Assembly (NCBI GenBank): GCA_003044455.1
Contig: POWY01000007.1
Location: 1 to 64,000 of the forward strand
Source of the DNA: Neisseria bergeri
GTDB lineage: Bacteria > Pseudomonadota > Gammaproteobacteria > Burkholderiales > Neisseriaceae
Direction of reading: 5' to 3'
Length of the DNA: 64,000 bases
The first letter of the stretch is position 1, and every line of letters begins with the position of its first letter. Under the pieces are notes generated by a model. That model made no database searches. It was given only the letters and a program-made list of their open reading frames with translations, and was not told the DNA's origin. The position numbers and the translations under genes are program-made. Below, piece by piece: positions 9,556 to 17,247 of this stretch.

Positions 9556-9594
9556 ATGCCGTCTGAAGCCCGATAATCCGGGTTTCAGACGGCA
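9556..9594. terminator. Inverted DUS pair with extended stem
   Basis: ATGCCGTCTGAAGCCCG and its complement CGGGTTTCAGACGGCAT form an extended hairpin after the membrane-protein gene. The following ~120 bases show nothing I can assign. Confidence 0.7.
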
Positions 9595-9714
9595 TCGGGT
9601 TACGGCTGCGTTTTCAGATGGTGCGGATTTGCCGGTCTGAAATGCCGGATACGCATTTTGCCATCATTTGAAGATATTTTAATTGGTTGTGTTTTAGTAA
9701 TCTGTCGATTTCAA

Positions 9715-10121
9715 TTATCTGCAAAGGGAAAAGACAATTATTTTTCGGTTGGGAAGAAAGTTATCATATTGAATATATTGAAGATAATTATATCTATAAA
9801 CACTATTAAAATATGGTCTGTTAATTTTTCGGACTAAAACAACTTTATCCGCCCCAGCCTGTTTCGCGGCACTATTTTGAAACGCAGCCGTTTGTTCCGG
9901 CGGTGTTTGAACAATCGGTACGATTCCGGCTATTGCAAGGCGGTTATTCCTAAGTTCGGGCGGCAAACCGCCCTATCGGATACAAAATATTTTCCTCGCC
10001 GTTGCGGGATTGAAACCCATCCGGATACCGCCTTGTTTTCAGGATTTGCGGGGAAAAAAGTAATGCGCCCCTTTGGCTGGGTGCAATATATAAGGCTTCC
10101 CCACGTCCGGCCGCGTGCCAA
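9715..10121 (-). pseudogene. Possible decayed minus-strand gene, unrecognised
   Basis: Two overlapping minus-strand frames (9930-10121 and 9715-9966) give protein-like sequence, for example IPQRRGKYFVSDRAVCRP then NNRLAIAGIVPIVQTPPEQ and QAGADKVVLVRKINRPYF. They could be one protein split by a frameshift near 9950. I recognise no family and see no clear start. It lies downstream of a lipoprotein gene that is itself broken, so the stretch looks decayed. Confidence 0.25.
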
Positions 10122-10147
10122 CCGTCGTCAGGCGGTCTTTAACCTGC

Positions 10148-10480
10148 TTAACGGTATCCCCTCATCAGGCTGTAACCGTTGGCTTTCATGCAGTAGAAAA
10201 CCAGCTTGGCGGCTTTCTGTTTTTCCAAACGGTTTGCATCGACATCCTTGCGGCAGTAGCCCAATTGGTCGAGTGCCTCTTGCTTGGAGACCCCGTCCTT
10301 ATGCCAATATATAGTGGATTAAATTTAAACCAGTACGGCGTTGCCTCGCCTTGCCGTACTATCTGTACTGTCTGCGGCTTCGTCGCCTTGTCCTGATTTA
10401 AATTTAATCCACTATATATAAGGTGTGGCGCAGGCAGCCAAGAGGGCTGCCGATACCGACATCAAAGCAATACAGTTCAC
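10148..10480 (-). pseudogene. Small lipoprotein gene interrupted by a Correia element
   Basis: On the minus strand GTG 10480 starts [19 protein letters not shown], a lipoprotein signal with lipobox LAAC. The frame meets TAG as it enters the CREE at 10310-10416. On the far side a compatible frame resumes with [39 protein letters not shown] and ends at TAA 10148-10150. Together the parts would make a small outer-membrane lipoprotein of ~75 residues. No single ORF spans it, so it is easily missed. Confidence 0.65.
10310..10416. repeat. Correia element (CREE), 107 bp
   Basis: Terminal inverted repeats TATAGTGGATTAAATTTAAA and its complement enclose the short core (GTACGG... GACAAGGCGACGAAGCCGC). 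Flanking TA/TATA fits target-site duplication. It interrupts the lipoprotein gene at 10148-10480. Confidence 0.95.
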
Positions 10481-10564
10481 TCTCGTTTTTTACCTTTCTG
10501 AATAAAATTTAAAAAATTTTGATGTGCTGCATTTGAAATATTATTTCATTTTACAAATTTATTC

Positions 10565-10596
10565 AACTATAGTTTTATTTTAACAAGCTATAGTTT
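10565..10596. promoter_or_regulatory. Twin CTATAG operator candidate upstream of XRE gene
   Basis: Two palindromic half-sites, AACTATAGTTTT and AGCTATAGTTTA, have CTATAG cores 21 bp apart, two helical turns. They lie 40-60 bp before the XRE gene in an AT-rich promoter region, as expected of autoregulatory operators bound by small dimeric HTH proteins. Confidence 0.5.
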
Positions 10597-10632
10597 ATTG
10601 TTTGAATATTGGGATTTTTCCATACTCCCTGC

Positions 10633-10878
10633 ATGGAAAAACCGACCACCCCAAACCCCTACCGCCTTATCTTCGCCCAAAATATGAGGCAGGTCAGGCG
10701 TTTGAAAGAGCTTTCTCAAGAAGAGTTGGCTTTCAGTGCGCGCGTAAGCAAAACCTATATCAGCGAAATAGAACGCGGCAGCCGTGCGGTTTCCATTGAT
10801 GTGATGGGTCAGATTGCCGATGCGTTGGGTATGCCTTTGGAAGAACTGGTTAGAAAAGACCTGCTGCAACTCAGATAA
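10633..10878 (+). CDS. Small XRE-family regulator, C-protein-like
   Basis: 81 residues, almost entirely one HTH_3 domain: RLIFAQNMRQVRRLKELSQE, LAFSARVSKTYISEIERGSR, then SIDVMGQIADALGMPLEELV. Size and the TYISEIERGSR recognition helix resemble controller proteins of restriction-modification systems and other short autoregulators. ATG 10633 is preferred over TTG 10609 because it follows the natural 5' region. Two CTATAG palindromes upstream suggest autoregulation. No restriction or toxin gene adjoins it; downstream is uvrD with its own spacer. Confidence 0.8.
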   Translation: MEKPTTPNPYRLIFAQNMRQVRRLKELSQEELAFSARVSKTYISEIERGSRAVSIDVMGQIADALGMPLEELVRKDLLQLR

Positions 10879-10997
10879 TGTCGGCGACCCGCCCTATGCC
10901 GCCGTCGGCCGCCATCGTACAGTTTCTGTTTTGTTTTCAAACGTCATCCTTCCGTTTCTATTAAAATAGCGCATTCCACTTTTCAGACGGCATCCCT

Positions 10998-13205
10998 ATG
11001 TTTCCCGACCAATCAGCCCCCAACCTCCTGCAAGGCTTAAACCCCGAACAACTCTCCGCCGTAACCTGGCCGCCGCAATCCGCCCTCGTTTTGGCAGGCG
11101 CGGGCAGCGGCAAAACGCGCGTACTGACCACGCGCATCGCATGGCTTTTGCAAAGTGGGCAAGCCAGCGTACACAGCATTATGGCGGTAACGTTTACCAA
11201 CAAAGCCGCCAAAGAAATGCAAACCCGTTTGGGCGCGATGATTCCCGTCAACGTCCGCGCCATGTGGCTCGGCACGTTCCACGGCTTGTGCCACCGCTTT
11301 TTGCGCCTGCACCACCGCGACGCCGGCCTGCCCTCTTCCTTTCAAATCCTCGACAGCGGCGACCAGCTTTCCCTCATCAAACGCCTGCTCAAAAGCCTCA
11401 ACATCGCCGAAGAAATCATCGCGCCGCGTTCATTGCAAGGCTTTATCAACGCGCAAAAAGAATCCGGTTTGCGCGCTTCCGTGTTGAGCGCGCCCGATCC
11501 GCACACGCGCCGCATGATTGAGTGCTACGCCGAATACGACAAAATCTGCCAACGCGAAGGCGTGGTCGATTTTGCCGAACTCATGCTCCGCAGCTACGAA
11601 ATGCTGCAAAACAACGAGATCCTGCGCCGGCACTACCAAAACCGCTTCAACCACATTCTGGTCGACGAGTTCCAAGACACCAACAAACTGCAATACGCGT
11701 GGCTCAAACTCATGGCGGGCGGTAACACGGCAGTGTTTGCCGTCGGCGACGACGACCAAAGTATTTATCGCTTCCGTGGCGCGAACGTCGGCAATATGAC
11801 TGCGCTGATGGAAGAGTTCCACATCGACGCACCCGTCAAACTCGAACAAAACTACCGCTCCGTCGGCAACATCCTCTCCGCCGCCAACGCCGTTATCGAA
11901 AACAACGACGAACGCCTCGGCAAAAACCTGCGCACCGACGCCGAAGCAGGCGACAAAATCCGCTACTACTCCGCCTTTACCGACCTCGAAGAAGCCCAAT
12001 TCATCGTTGACGAAATCAAAGCCCTCGAACGCGAAGGCTGGGATTTGGACGAAATCGCCGTCCTTTACCGCAGCAACGCCCAATCCCGCATCATCGAACA
12101 AAGCCTGTTCCGCAGCGGCATCCCCTACAAAATCTACGGCGGCCTGCGCTTTTACGAACGCCAAGAAATCAAACACGCGCTCGCCTACCTGCGCCTTGCC
12201 GTCAACCCCGACGACGACAACGCCCTCTTGCGCGTCATCAACTTCCCGCCGCGCGGCATCGGCGCACGCACCATCGAAAACCTTCAGACGGCCTCAAACG
12301 AACAAGGCATCACCCTCTGGCAGGCAGCCTGCAACGCCGGCGCAAAAGCCGCCAAAGTCGCCGCCTTCGTCCGCCTCATCGAAGCCCTGCGCAACCAAGT
12401 CGGACAAATGCCCCTGTCCGAAATCATCGTCGGCATCCTCAAAGACAGCGGCCTGACCGAACACTACCGCACCCAAAAAGGCGACAACCAAGACCGTCTC
12501 GACAACCTCGACGAACTCGTCAACGCCGCCATCGAGTTCAAACCCGAAGACAGCAACTTCGAAATCCTGCCCGACAACATTTCAGACGACCCCGCCTTCC
12601 CCATCCTCGCCTTCCTCAGCAACGCCGCCCTCGAATCCGGCGAAAACCAAGCAGGCGCAGGCGAAAAAGCCGTCCAACTGATGACCGTCCACGCCGCCAA
12701 AGGCTTGGAATTTAACGCCGTCTTCCTCACCGGTATGGAAGAGGGGCGTTTCCCCAGCGAAATGAGCCTCGCCGAACGCGGCGGCCTCGAAGAAGAACGC
12801 CGCCTCATGTACGTCGCCATCACCCGCGCCCGCAAACGCCTCTACATCACCATGGCACAGCAACGCATGCTGCACGGACAAACTCAATTCGGCATCGTCT
12901 CCCGCTTCGTTGAAGAAATCCCGCCCGAAGTATTGCACTACCTGTCCGTCAAAAAAACCGCCTACGACAGCTACGGCAGCCCGTGCCAAACCACCGTACA
13001 ACGGGACAAAATCATCGACGACTACAAACAGCCGCAAACCTACGCAGGCTTCCGCATCGGCCAAAATGTCCGCCACGCCAAATTCGGCACCGGCGTCATC
13101 ATCGATGCCGTGGACAAAGGCGAATCCGCCCGACTAACCATCAACTTCGGCAAACAAGGCGTGAAAGAGCTGGATACCAAGTTTGCGAAATTGGAAGCGA
13201 TATAA
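10998..13205 (+). CDS. uvrD: DNA helicase II (UvrD)
   Basis: 735 residues, superfamily 1A 3'-5' helicase acting in mismatch and nucleotide-excision repair. Motifs in order: Q motif (LNPEQLSAV), Walker A (LAGAGSGKTRVLTTR), Ia (AVTFTNKAAKEMQ), II (ILVDEFQDTNKLQ), III (VFAVGDDDQSIYRFRGA), IV (LEQNYRS), V (LMTVHAAKGLEFNAVF) and VI (EERRLMYVAITRARKRL). The C-terminal Tudor-like segment (IGQNVRHAKFGTGVIIDAV) is typical of UvrD/PcrA. A DUS lies immediately upstream of the start (10985). Confidence 0.96.
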   Translation: MFPDQSAPNLLQGLNPEQLSAVTWPPQSALVLAGAGSGKTRVLTTRIAWLLQSGQASVHSIMAVTFTNKAAKEMQTRLGAMIPVNVRAMWLGTFHGLCHRFLRLHHRDAGLPSSFQILDSGDQLSLIKRLLKSLNIAEEIIAPRSLQGFINAQKESGLRASVLSAPDPHTRRMIECYAEYDKICQREGVVDFAELMLRSYEMLQNNEILRRHYQNRFNHILVDEFQDTNKLQYAWLKLMAGGNTAVFAVGDDDQSIYRFRGANVGNMTALMEEFHIDAPVKLEQNYRSVGNILSAANAVIENNDERLGKNLRTDAEAGDKIRYYSAFTDLEEAQFIVDEIKALEREGWDLDEIAVLYRSNAQSRIIEQSLFRSGIPYKIYGGLRFYERQEIKHALAYLRLAVNPDDDNALLRVINFPPRGIGARTIENLQTASNEQGITLWQAACNAGAKAAKVAAFVRLIEALRNQVGQMPLSEIIVGILKDSGLTEHYRTQKGDNQDRLDNLDELVNAAIEFKPEDSNFEILPDNISDDPAFPILAFLSNAALESGENQAGAGEKAVQLMTVHAAKGLEFNAVFLTGMEEGRFPSEMSLAERGGLEEERRLMYVAITRARKRLYITMAQQRMLHGQTQFGIVSRFVEEIPPEVLHYLSVKKTAYDSYGSPCQTTVQRDKIIDDYKQPQTYAGFRIGQNVRHAKFGTGVIIDAVDKGESARLTINFGKQGVKELDTKFAKLEAI

Positions 13206-13207
13206 AT

Positions 13208-13312
13208 TTGAAATGCAGGCCGGATATTCGTATCCGACAAAAACATTTGACGCGTCTATTGTTTCCGAAACACCGCTGTTGGAAATGTCGGATTCAAGAA
13301 TCTGACCTACGG
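13208..13312. repeat. Hairpin-ended ~100-bp element, copy 1 (diverged)
   Basis: It has GGATATTCGTATCC at the left, a conserved core with TTGACGCGTCTAT and TTTCCGAAA, and GTCGGATTCAAGAATCTGAC at the right. It is related to the three copies inside the Maf island and lies at the island's outer edge after uvrD. Confidence 0.7.
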
Positions 13313-13388
13313 CAAAAAAACGTAGTAAGGACAAGACAAAAGGCCGTCTGAAAACGGGAAGGGTAATTTTGCCGCAACCGCCGCCGCC

Positions 13389-13488
13389 ATTCCCGCGCAG
13401 GCGGGAATCCAGACCTTTCGGCACGGAAACTTATCGGATAAAAGGTTTCTTTAGATTCCACGTCCTAGATTCCCGCCTGCACAGGAAT
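13389..13488. repeat. Two dRS3-type repeats
   Basis: ATTCCCGCGCAGGCGGGAAT (13389-13408) and ATTCCCGCCTGCACAGGAAT (13469-13488) flank ~60 bp of non-coding sequence, a small NIME-like arrangement at the island border. A DUS lies at 13344. Confidence 0.75.
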
Positions 13489-13557
13489 GACGGACGGTAA
13501 AAGCCGGGTATGAATACCTACCCTCTGTTATCACTGAAATCAATAAGGAAGAACATT

Positions 13558-14091
13558 ATGTCCCAAGTTTTTAAAGATTTTGATTTGTCCTCTGTGTGGG
13601 AAACTAATAGTTGGGCAGATGAAAACTACAAAGAAGCCCCGTTTACCCCTGAAATTTTGGCTGCCGTAGAAAGTGAGCTAGGCTATAAATTGCCGCAAAG
13701 TTTTATTGCATTGATGGCAGTACAAAACGGCGGAATATTTGTCAAAAACTGCTTTCCGACCACGCAGAGAAATTCGTGGGCAGGCAATCATGTGCAAATT
13801 TGCGAGGTATCAGGAATCGGTTTTGAAAAAGAAGGAAGCCTGTGCGGCGAAACAGGGCAAAAACTTTGGCTGGAAGAATGGGAGTATCCGCCCATCGGCG
13901 TGTATTTTGCCAACGACCCGTCAGGCGGTCATGCCCTGTTTGCCTTGGACTACCGAGAGTGTGGAAAAGACGGCGAGCCGAAAGTGGTGTTTGTCGAACA
14001 AGAATCGGATTTTGAAATCGTCGAACTCGCCCCCGATTTTGAAACCTTTATCCGCAGCTTGCGGCATGAAGATGAGTTTTCAGATGAGTAA
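13558..14091 (+). CDS. SMI1/KNR4 (SUKH) family protein
   Basis: 177 residues, soluble and acidic. The SUKH signature is clear: FTPEILAAVESELGYKLPQS, FIALMAVQNGGIF, then IGVYFANDPSGGHALFALDY and a late VELAPDFETFIRSL. Such proteins are immunity factors in many polymorphic-toxin loci. ATG 13558 with AAGGAAGAAC upstream is preferred over the longer frame from 13510. It is the only intact plus-strand gene at this edge of the Maf island and has no adjacent toxin. Confidence 0.85.
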   Translation: MSQVFKDFDLSSVWETNSWADENYKEAPFTPEILAAVESELGYKLPQSFIALMAVQNGGIFVKNCFPTTQRNSWAGNHVQICEVSGIGFEKEGSLCGETGQKLWLEEWEYPPIGVYFANDPSGGHALFALDYRECGKDGEPKVVFVEQESDFEIVELAPDFETFIRSLRHEDEFSDE

Positions 14092-14236
14092 ATACAAGAT
14101 TAAAAAAGAGGAGGCCGTCTGAAAACGGGAACGACGAACGGTAAGAGCCGGGTATGAATACCCGGCTGCCTGTTATAACTGAAATCAGGCACGGATATTG
14201 CGGACGGAATGTGGAAACCACGGCAGAGTTTTTAGG

Positions 14237-14317
14237 TCATATCCTGATTAAGGATACCAAGTCTGAAAATGGTTTCATTGCTGCTATACCAATGCGGAAT
14301 TTACCATCAACAAAATG
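14237..14317 (-). pseudogene. Toxin-tail remnant (FVDGKFRIG type)
   Basis: The minus-strand frame HFVDGKFRIGIAAMKPF repeats almost exactly the tail at 16955-17034 (NFVDGKFRIGTATMKSF). It has no start and is probably the last codons of a lost toxin cassette. 14092-14236 holds a DUS-like site and nothing else I can assign. Confidence 0.5.
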
Positions 14318-14321
14318 CTGC

Positions 14322-14531
14322 TTAGAGTTTATTCAAAGTATCATATAATTCTTTAAGTTGCTTATCTAAAAGCAATACTTCGTCTTTTTCAATACCATGA
14401 ATTATCTCGAAATCTCTATGATCTACACATACCTCTGAATAAATTTCCCCCATAATTGCTTGAATAATATATAATTCATTTCTATTAAAATTAACGGCAA
14501 CTTGATTTTTATTAAAACTAATTAATTTCAT
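14322..14531 (-). CDS. Small Maf-island immunity candidate
   Basis: 69 residues, acidic: VNFNRNELYIIQAIMGEIYS, VDHRDFEIIHGIEKDEVLLL, then DKQLKELYDTL. A second copy, frameshifted, lies at 20337-20549, also just after a toxin tail. Length, AT-richness and context suggest an immunity protein. I do not recognise a named family. It follows the short frame at 14553-14693 on the same strand. Confidence 0.6.
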   Translation of the reverse strand: MKLISFNKNQVAVNFNRNELYIIQAIMGEIYSEVCVDHRDFEIIHGIEKDEVLLLDKQLKELYDTLNKL

Positions 14532-14552
14532 AAGATTTCCTATTATTTTAAT

Positions 14553-14693
14553 TTATTCCCAACGTAAGCTTGACCTTTCGAAATAATTACCTTCAATTTT
14601 ATCTGTAAAAGACAATGTAATGGTATTTCCATTTTCGGCAAAGATTATTTCATATGGATCTACATTGTAAAAAATGGTTTTTTCATTTTGCAA
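14553..14693 (-). CDS. Short ORF after a toxin tail, immunity fragment?
   Basis: From TTG 14693 the frame codes 46 residues (YNVDPYEIIFAENGNTITLS, FTDKIEGNYFERSSLRWE). It overlaps the stop of the toxin tail at 14683-14850, as intact immunity genes do here. It may be a truncated immunity gene. A longer frame to 14774 runs over toxin-tail sequence and is not preferred. Confidence 0.35.
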   Translation of the reverse strand: MQNEKTIFYNVDPYEIIFAENGNTITLSFTDKIEGNYFERSSLRWE

Positions 14694-14850
14694 AATATCC
14701 AGAATGATGATTATTATTTGGCAATGGATTACCTTCATCATCTTGTCGTTGCGGATATTTTCCTTGCACTCCATCAGTTCTTCATACTCTTTGGGTTCTT
14801 ATCACTTCTCCATTGGGACGAATATCTATTTTCACGCCATTAGATCCTTT
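14683..14850 (-). pseudogene. Decayed toxin C-terminus
   Basis: Minus-strand reading gives SNKGSNGVKIDIRPNGEVIR, then an in-frame stop, then GVQGKYPQRQDDEGNPLPNN and NHHSGYFAK-stop. The NGVKIDIRPNGE...GKYPQRQDxEGNPLPNNNHH pattern is what I recall from C-termini of several secreted polymorphic toxins. The internal stop and missing N-terminus make it a remnant. Confidence 0.55.
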
Positions 14851-14851
14851 G

Positions 14852-15154
14852 TTAGATAAATTTCAAAACAAAAGACACGTATGCATTCTCTAATTTTATT
14901 TGAGATAAATAATGCATTGCTTTGTCGATACTGTTAAATAAATTACTTCCCTCGCAATACCAATTATCATATGTTTGATAAAAATAATTATCTTTCTTGA
15001 TATAAATATCTCCCCCCAATACAAGTATTCTCTCATTGATAAATAAATTTAATATATCTATTGCAGTGGGGACGGGTAATGCGGCTTCTTTAATTCCAAT
15101 TCCTATCAAAGATTCCCCTTGTCTCGAATAAATTTCAAGAATTTCATTTAACAT
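14852..15154 (-). CDS. Imm40-like immunity protein
   Basis: 100 residues. The pattern GIGIKEAALPVPTAIDILNL, ILVLGGDIYIKKDN, TYDNWYCEG and IDKAMHYL is what I know of the Imm40 family of polymorphic-toxin immunity proteins. Directly upstream the minus strand encodes INHRLFVPNWQLPEK-stop, likely the tail of its lost toxin. The gene is intact with ATG 15154. It would bind and neutralise a MafB variant in the cytoplasm; that partner is inferred, as only the tail is left. Confidence 0.7.
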   Translation of the reverse strand: MLNEILEIYSRQGESLIGIGIKEAALPVPTAIDILNLFINERILVLGGDIYIKKDNYFYQTYDNWYCEGSNLFNSIDKAMHYLSQIKLENAYVSFVLKFI

Positions 15155-15220
15155 GTTAATCTCTATCTACTATTTTTCAGGAAGTTGCCAGTTAGGGACA
15201 AATAATCTATGATTAATTTT

Positions 15221-15524
15221 GGGGCTGTCCTAGATAACTAGGGAAATTCAAATTAAGTGAGAATTATCCCTATGAGAAAAAGTTGTCTAAGCCAGTATAA
15301 ACAAAATAAACTCATTGGGCTATTTGTCGCAGGTGTAACTGCAAAAACAGCAGCAGAGTTAGTAGGCGTTAATAAAAATACCGCAGCCTAATTCCCAAAG
15401 AGCATTTTGAGCTGTATTTAAAGGAGTACGAATGGCGTTTTAACAACAGTGAGATAAAAGTTCAAATTTCCATTTTAAAACAATTAGTAAAATCGAGTTT
15501 ATCCTAGTTATCCAGGATGGTCCC
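15221..15524 (+). mobile_element. Internally deleted IS1016-like element
   Basis: Inverted ends GGGGCTGTCCTAGATAACTA and (reversed) GGGACCATCCTGGATAACTA bound a 304-bp element. From ATG 15272 it codes SQYKQNKLIGLFVAGVTAKT and AAELVGVNKNTAA, the N-terminus of IS1016/IS1595-family transposases. It then joins directly to a C-terminal piece (IPKEHFELYLKEYEWRFNNS). The catalytic middle is missing. It is non-autonomous but could be mobilised in trans if both ends are intact. Confidence 0.8.
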
Positions 15525-15545
15525 ATCTCTTTTATAGATAGCTGC

Positions 15546-15920
15546 TTACCAAGTATCCTTAATTGTTAATTCAAGCCACTCTTCAAAACTATTAAAAAAT
15601 TCATGGTTTTCTATATTATCTAAATTAATGACAATAACCCTAGGATTTCCTGTTACATCATTACCATCAAAATAAGCTTCCCATTCTCCATTACTAGCGA
15701 ATGGGATAAGATTTAAATCAGGCAGGATAGAATTTCTAAATATATAAGCTACTTCTGCCCCTTCTGTTCCATAATTCTCAAACCACCAGTGAAAATTATG
15801 TGGCTGAATATAAGGTATTAAAGATGTATCGTTAGAGATACGAACATACTTTTCAGGATAACAAAACCCTTCAGGAAGCATATTACTAGGATATAAATTA
15901 AATTCATTTTGAATAATCAT
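15546..15920 (-). CDS. MafI-type SUKH immunity protein, second copy
   Basis: 124 residues, homologous to the MafI at 21812-22183: shared YPSNMLPEGFCYPEKY, HWWFEN, LIPFASNGEWEAYFD and GNPRVIVINLDN. It overlaps the stop of a toxin tail at 15917 (ATGA), the same overlap as the intact mafB/mafI pair. It is therefore an immunity allele for the same toxin family whose toxin is now only a tail. It lies just beyond the IS1016-like remnant. Confidence 0.8.
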   Translation of the reverse strand: MIIQNEFNLYPSNMLPEGFCYPEKYVRISNDTSLIPYIQPHNFHWWFENYGTEGAEVAYIFRNSILPDLNLIPFASNGEWEAYFDGNDVTGNPRVIVINLDNIENHEFFNSFEEWLELTIKDTW

Positions 15921-16085
15921 TTCGTTACTTTAGTATCATAAATACTACCATTAGGAAACTGGGTAGACCAATTTGGTAGTGCTAGTTCATTTTCACTTTG
16001 TTTTTTAATTCTAAATTGAATAGCTTCTCCCCATGTTTGCGGCATCTAATGCTGCTTGCTCTGCATCAATATTACTAAAAATTAG
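15917..16085 (-). pseudogene. Chimeric remnant of two mafB toxin tails
   Basis: The 3' part reads PQTWGEAIQFRIKKQSEN, then WSTQFPNGSIYDTKVTK-stop, clearly homologous to the end of the intact MafB (TWGEAIQLRIRKQ...FPNGSIYDVKV). The 5' part reads SNIDAEQAALDA, homologous to SDVDAEKATLDA in the different toxin at 19312-20271. The two pieces are in different frames. There is no start. Confidence 0.65.
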
Positions 16086-16092
16086 ATTAGTT

Positions 16093-16449
16093 TCAAAAAT
16101 GGAAAATTACTGTTTTTTCATTTTTTATAGCATATTCAAGTACATGAATAATATTTTTCACTAAGGACTCTGTAGAAAAATCTGAATTTTGTAATTTTTC
16201 TTTTACAGCCAAAATACTTTCCTTATCTATTAGCCAATCCCCCTCACTTGGTCCAAATAACCAATTATCGGTAATTTCAGAAACAAGCCTCCATAATCCA
16301 CGATTTTGATATTCAATAATTTGATTTTCCGTAATTTCTACAACTGTTTCAGATTGAATGTTTTTGTAAGTCCAATCAATCATTTCAGTATATTCACTAA
16401 TTAAAACATTGTCTTTTAAACAGAAAATTAACAGGTTGTGTTCATTCAT
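16093..16449 (-). CDS. Maf-island immunity candidate, unrecognised family
   Basis: 118 residues, acidic (LISEYTEMIDWTYKNIQSET; NWLFGPSEGDWLIDKESI), soluble, no signal peptide. ATG 16449 directly follows the stop of a mafB fragment ending in QGKQAKDYLQQQTHIKNLDK, the usual toxin-tail to immunity arrangement here. I do not recognise a named immunity family. Function is inferred from position only. Confidence 0.6.
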   Translation of the reverse strand: MNEHNLLIFCLKDNVLISEYTEMIDWTYKNIQSETVVEITENQIIEYQNRGLWRLVSEITDNWLFGPSEGDWLIDKESILAVKEKLQNSDFSTESLVKNIIHVLEYAIKNEKTVIFHF

Positions 16450-16450
16450 T

Positions 16451-16580
16451 TGTCTAAGTTCTTGATATGAGTTTGTTGTTGTAAATAATCTTTTGCTTGC
16501 TTACCTTGTAAATTAAAGGATTAACCTCACTTTGGATGATGCCGCGAATATCATCCATACGGTTAGCCCACCAATTTTTA
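16451..16580 (-). pseudogene. mafB conserved-region fragment fused to a toxin tail
   Basis: The minus strand encodes NKNWWANRMDDIRGIIQSEV, a copy of NKNWWANRMDDIRGIVQGAV from the conserved part of MafB. After a frame change it runs into QGKQAKDYLQQQTHIKNLDK-stop. Almost all of the conserved domain has been deleted, placing a toxin tail next to an early mafB segment. Confidence 0.65.
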
Positions 16581-16599
16581 TTGGTTTATTGGTGTATCG

Positions 16600-16942
16600 T
16601 TAATCATTTATTTCAAAAAAGTTATTTATTATCATATTATCAGGGAGCAGGTCGTTAAAAAAAACCCCTCAAATTCCATTAAATTAGTATTTATCCAGCA
16701 CATAAACGAACCAAAGCGTTCTTTCCCTGAGTGTAAATATTTAAAATTAAACTCAAAATAAGTTTTTTTGCTTAGAAAATTTAATGGTTTTTCTATAGTG
16801 AAAAAAAGCCCTTACTCGTTTTAGTTCGAGATACTATTTTAAATAAATTTTTATTTTCAATAAAATAAGAATATTCATTTACTAAGTTGTTATGATGAAA
16901 AAGTAATTTTATTAAAATGTTTTCATAATTTTCTAGGTTCAT
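16600..16942 (-). pseudogene. Immunity gene with homopolymer frameshifts
   Basis: From ATG 16942 the frame codes NLENYENILIKLLFHHNNLV, NEYSYFIENKNLFKIVSRTK and stops soon after a T7 run near 16801. The next frame continues sensibly (TIEKPLNFLSKKTYFEFNFK, SGKERFGSFMCWINTNLMEF). A T8 run near 16662 invites a second shift to reach a TAA at 16600. It probably was a ~110-residue immunity gene. It lies after the toxin tail at 16955-17034. Confidence 0.55.
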
Positions 16943-16954
16943 TTCTAGCTCAAT

Positions 16955-17034
16955 TTAAAATGATTTCATTGTTGCCGTACCAATGCGAAATTTACCATCA
17001 ACAAAATTTCCCTTCACTGATACAGGTACCCCAT
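16955..17034 (-). pseudogene. Toxin-tail remnant (FVDGKFRIG type)
   Basis: The minus-strand frame GVPVSVKGNFVDGKFRIGTA-TMKSF-stop has no start and begins right at the hairpin-ended repeat. A related tail occurs at 14237-14317. It precedes the frameshifted immunity gene. Confidence 0.55.
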
Positions 17035-17143
17035 CGCAGAGATGTGGGTCAGATATTTGTATCCGACAAAAATATTTGACGCGTCTATCGTTTCCGAAAA
17101 AACGCTGTTGGAAAATGTCGGATTCGAGAATCCGACCTACGGC
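17035..17143. repeat. Hairpin-ended ~100-bp element, copy 2
   Basis: It carries the core AAATATTTGACGCGTCTATC and right palindrome GTCGGATTCGAGAATCCGAC; the left end has two changes (GGGTCAGATATTTG). It cuts off the toxin tail at 16955-17034. From 17144 to 17247 I see no gene. Confidence 0.8.
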
Positions 17144-17247
17144 TCTAAATAAAATCTTACGATAAGTTTTTGTCTAATTTCATCAAATTCTGCCGTAATT
17201 AATCTTATATTGATATGAATACACGGTTCATACCTGCTATTAACCAG

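Noticed and set aside
14154-14348. A 64-codon plus-strand ORF in the Maf island edge
   Set aside because: It overlaps a toxin-tail remnant and an immunity gene on the other strand and has no recognisable family.
16983-17165. A 60-codon plus-strand ORF
   Set aside because: It runs across the hairpin-ended repeat and the opposite strand of a toxin tail.
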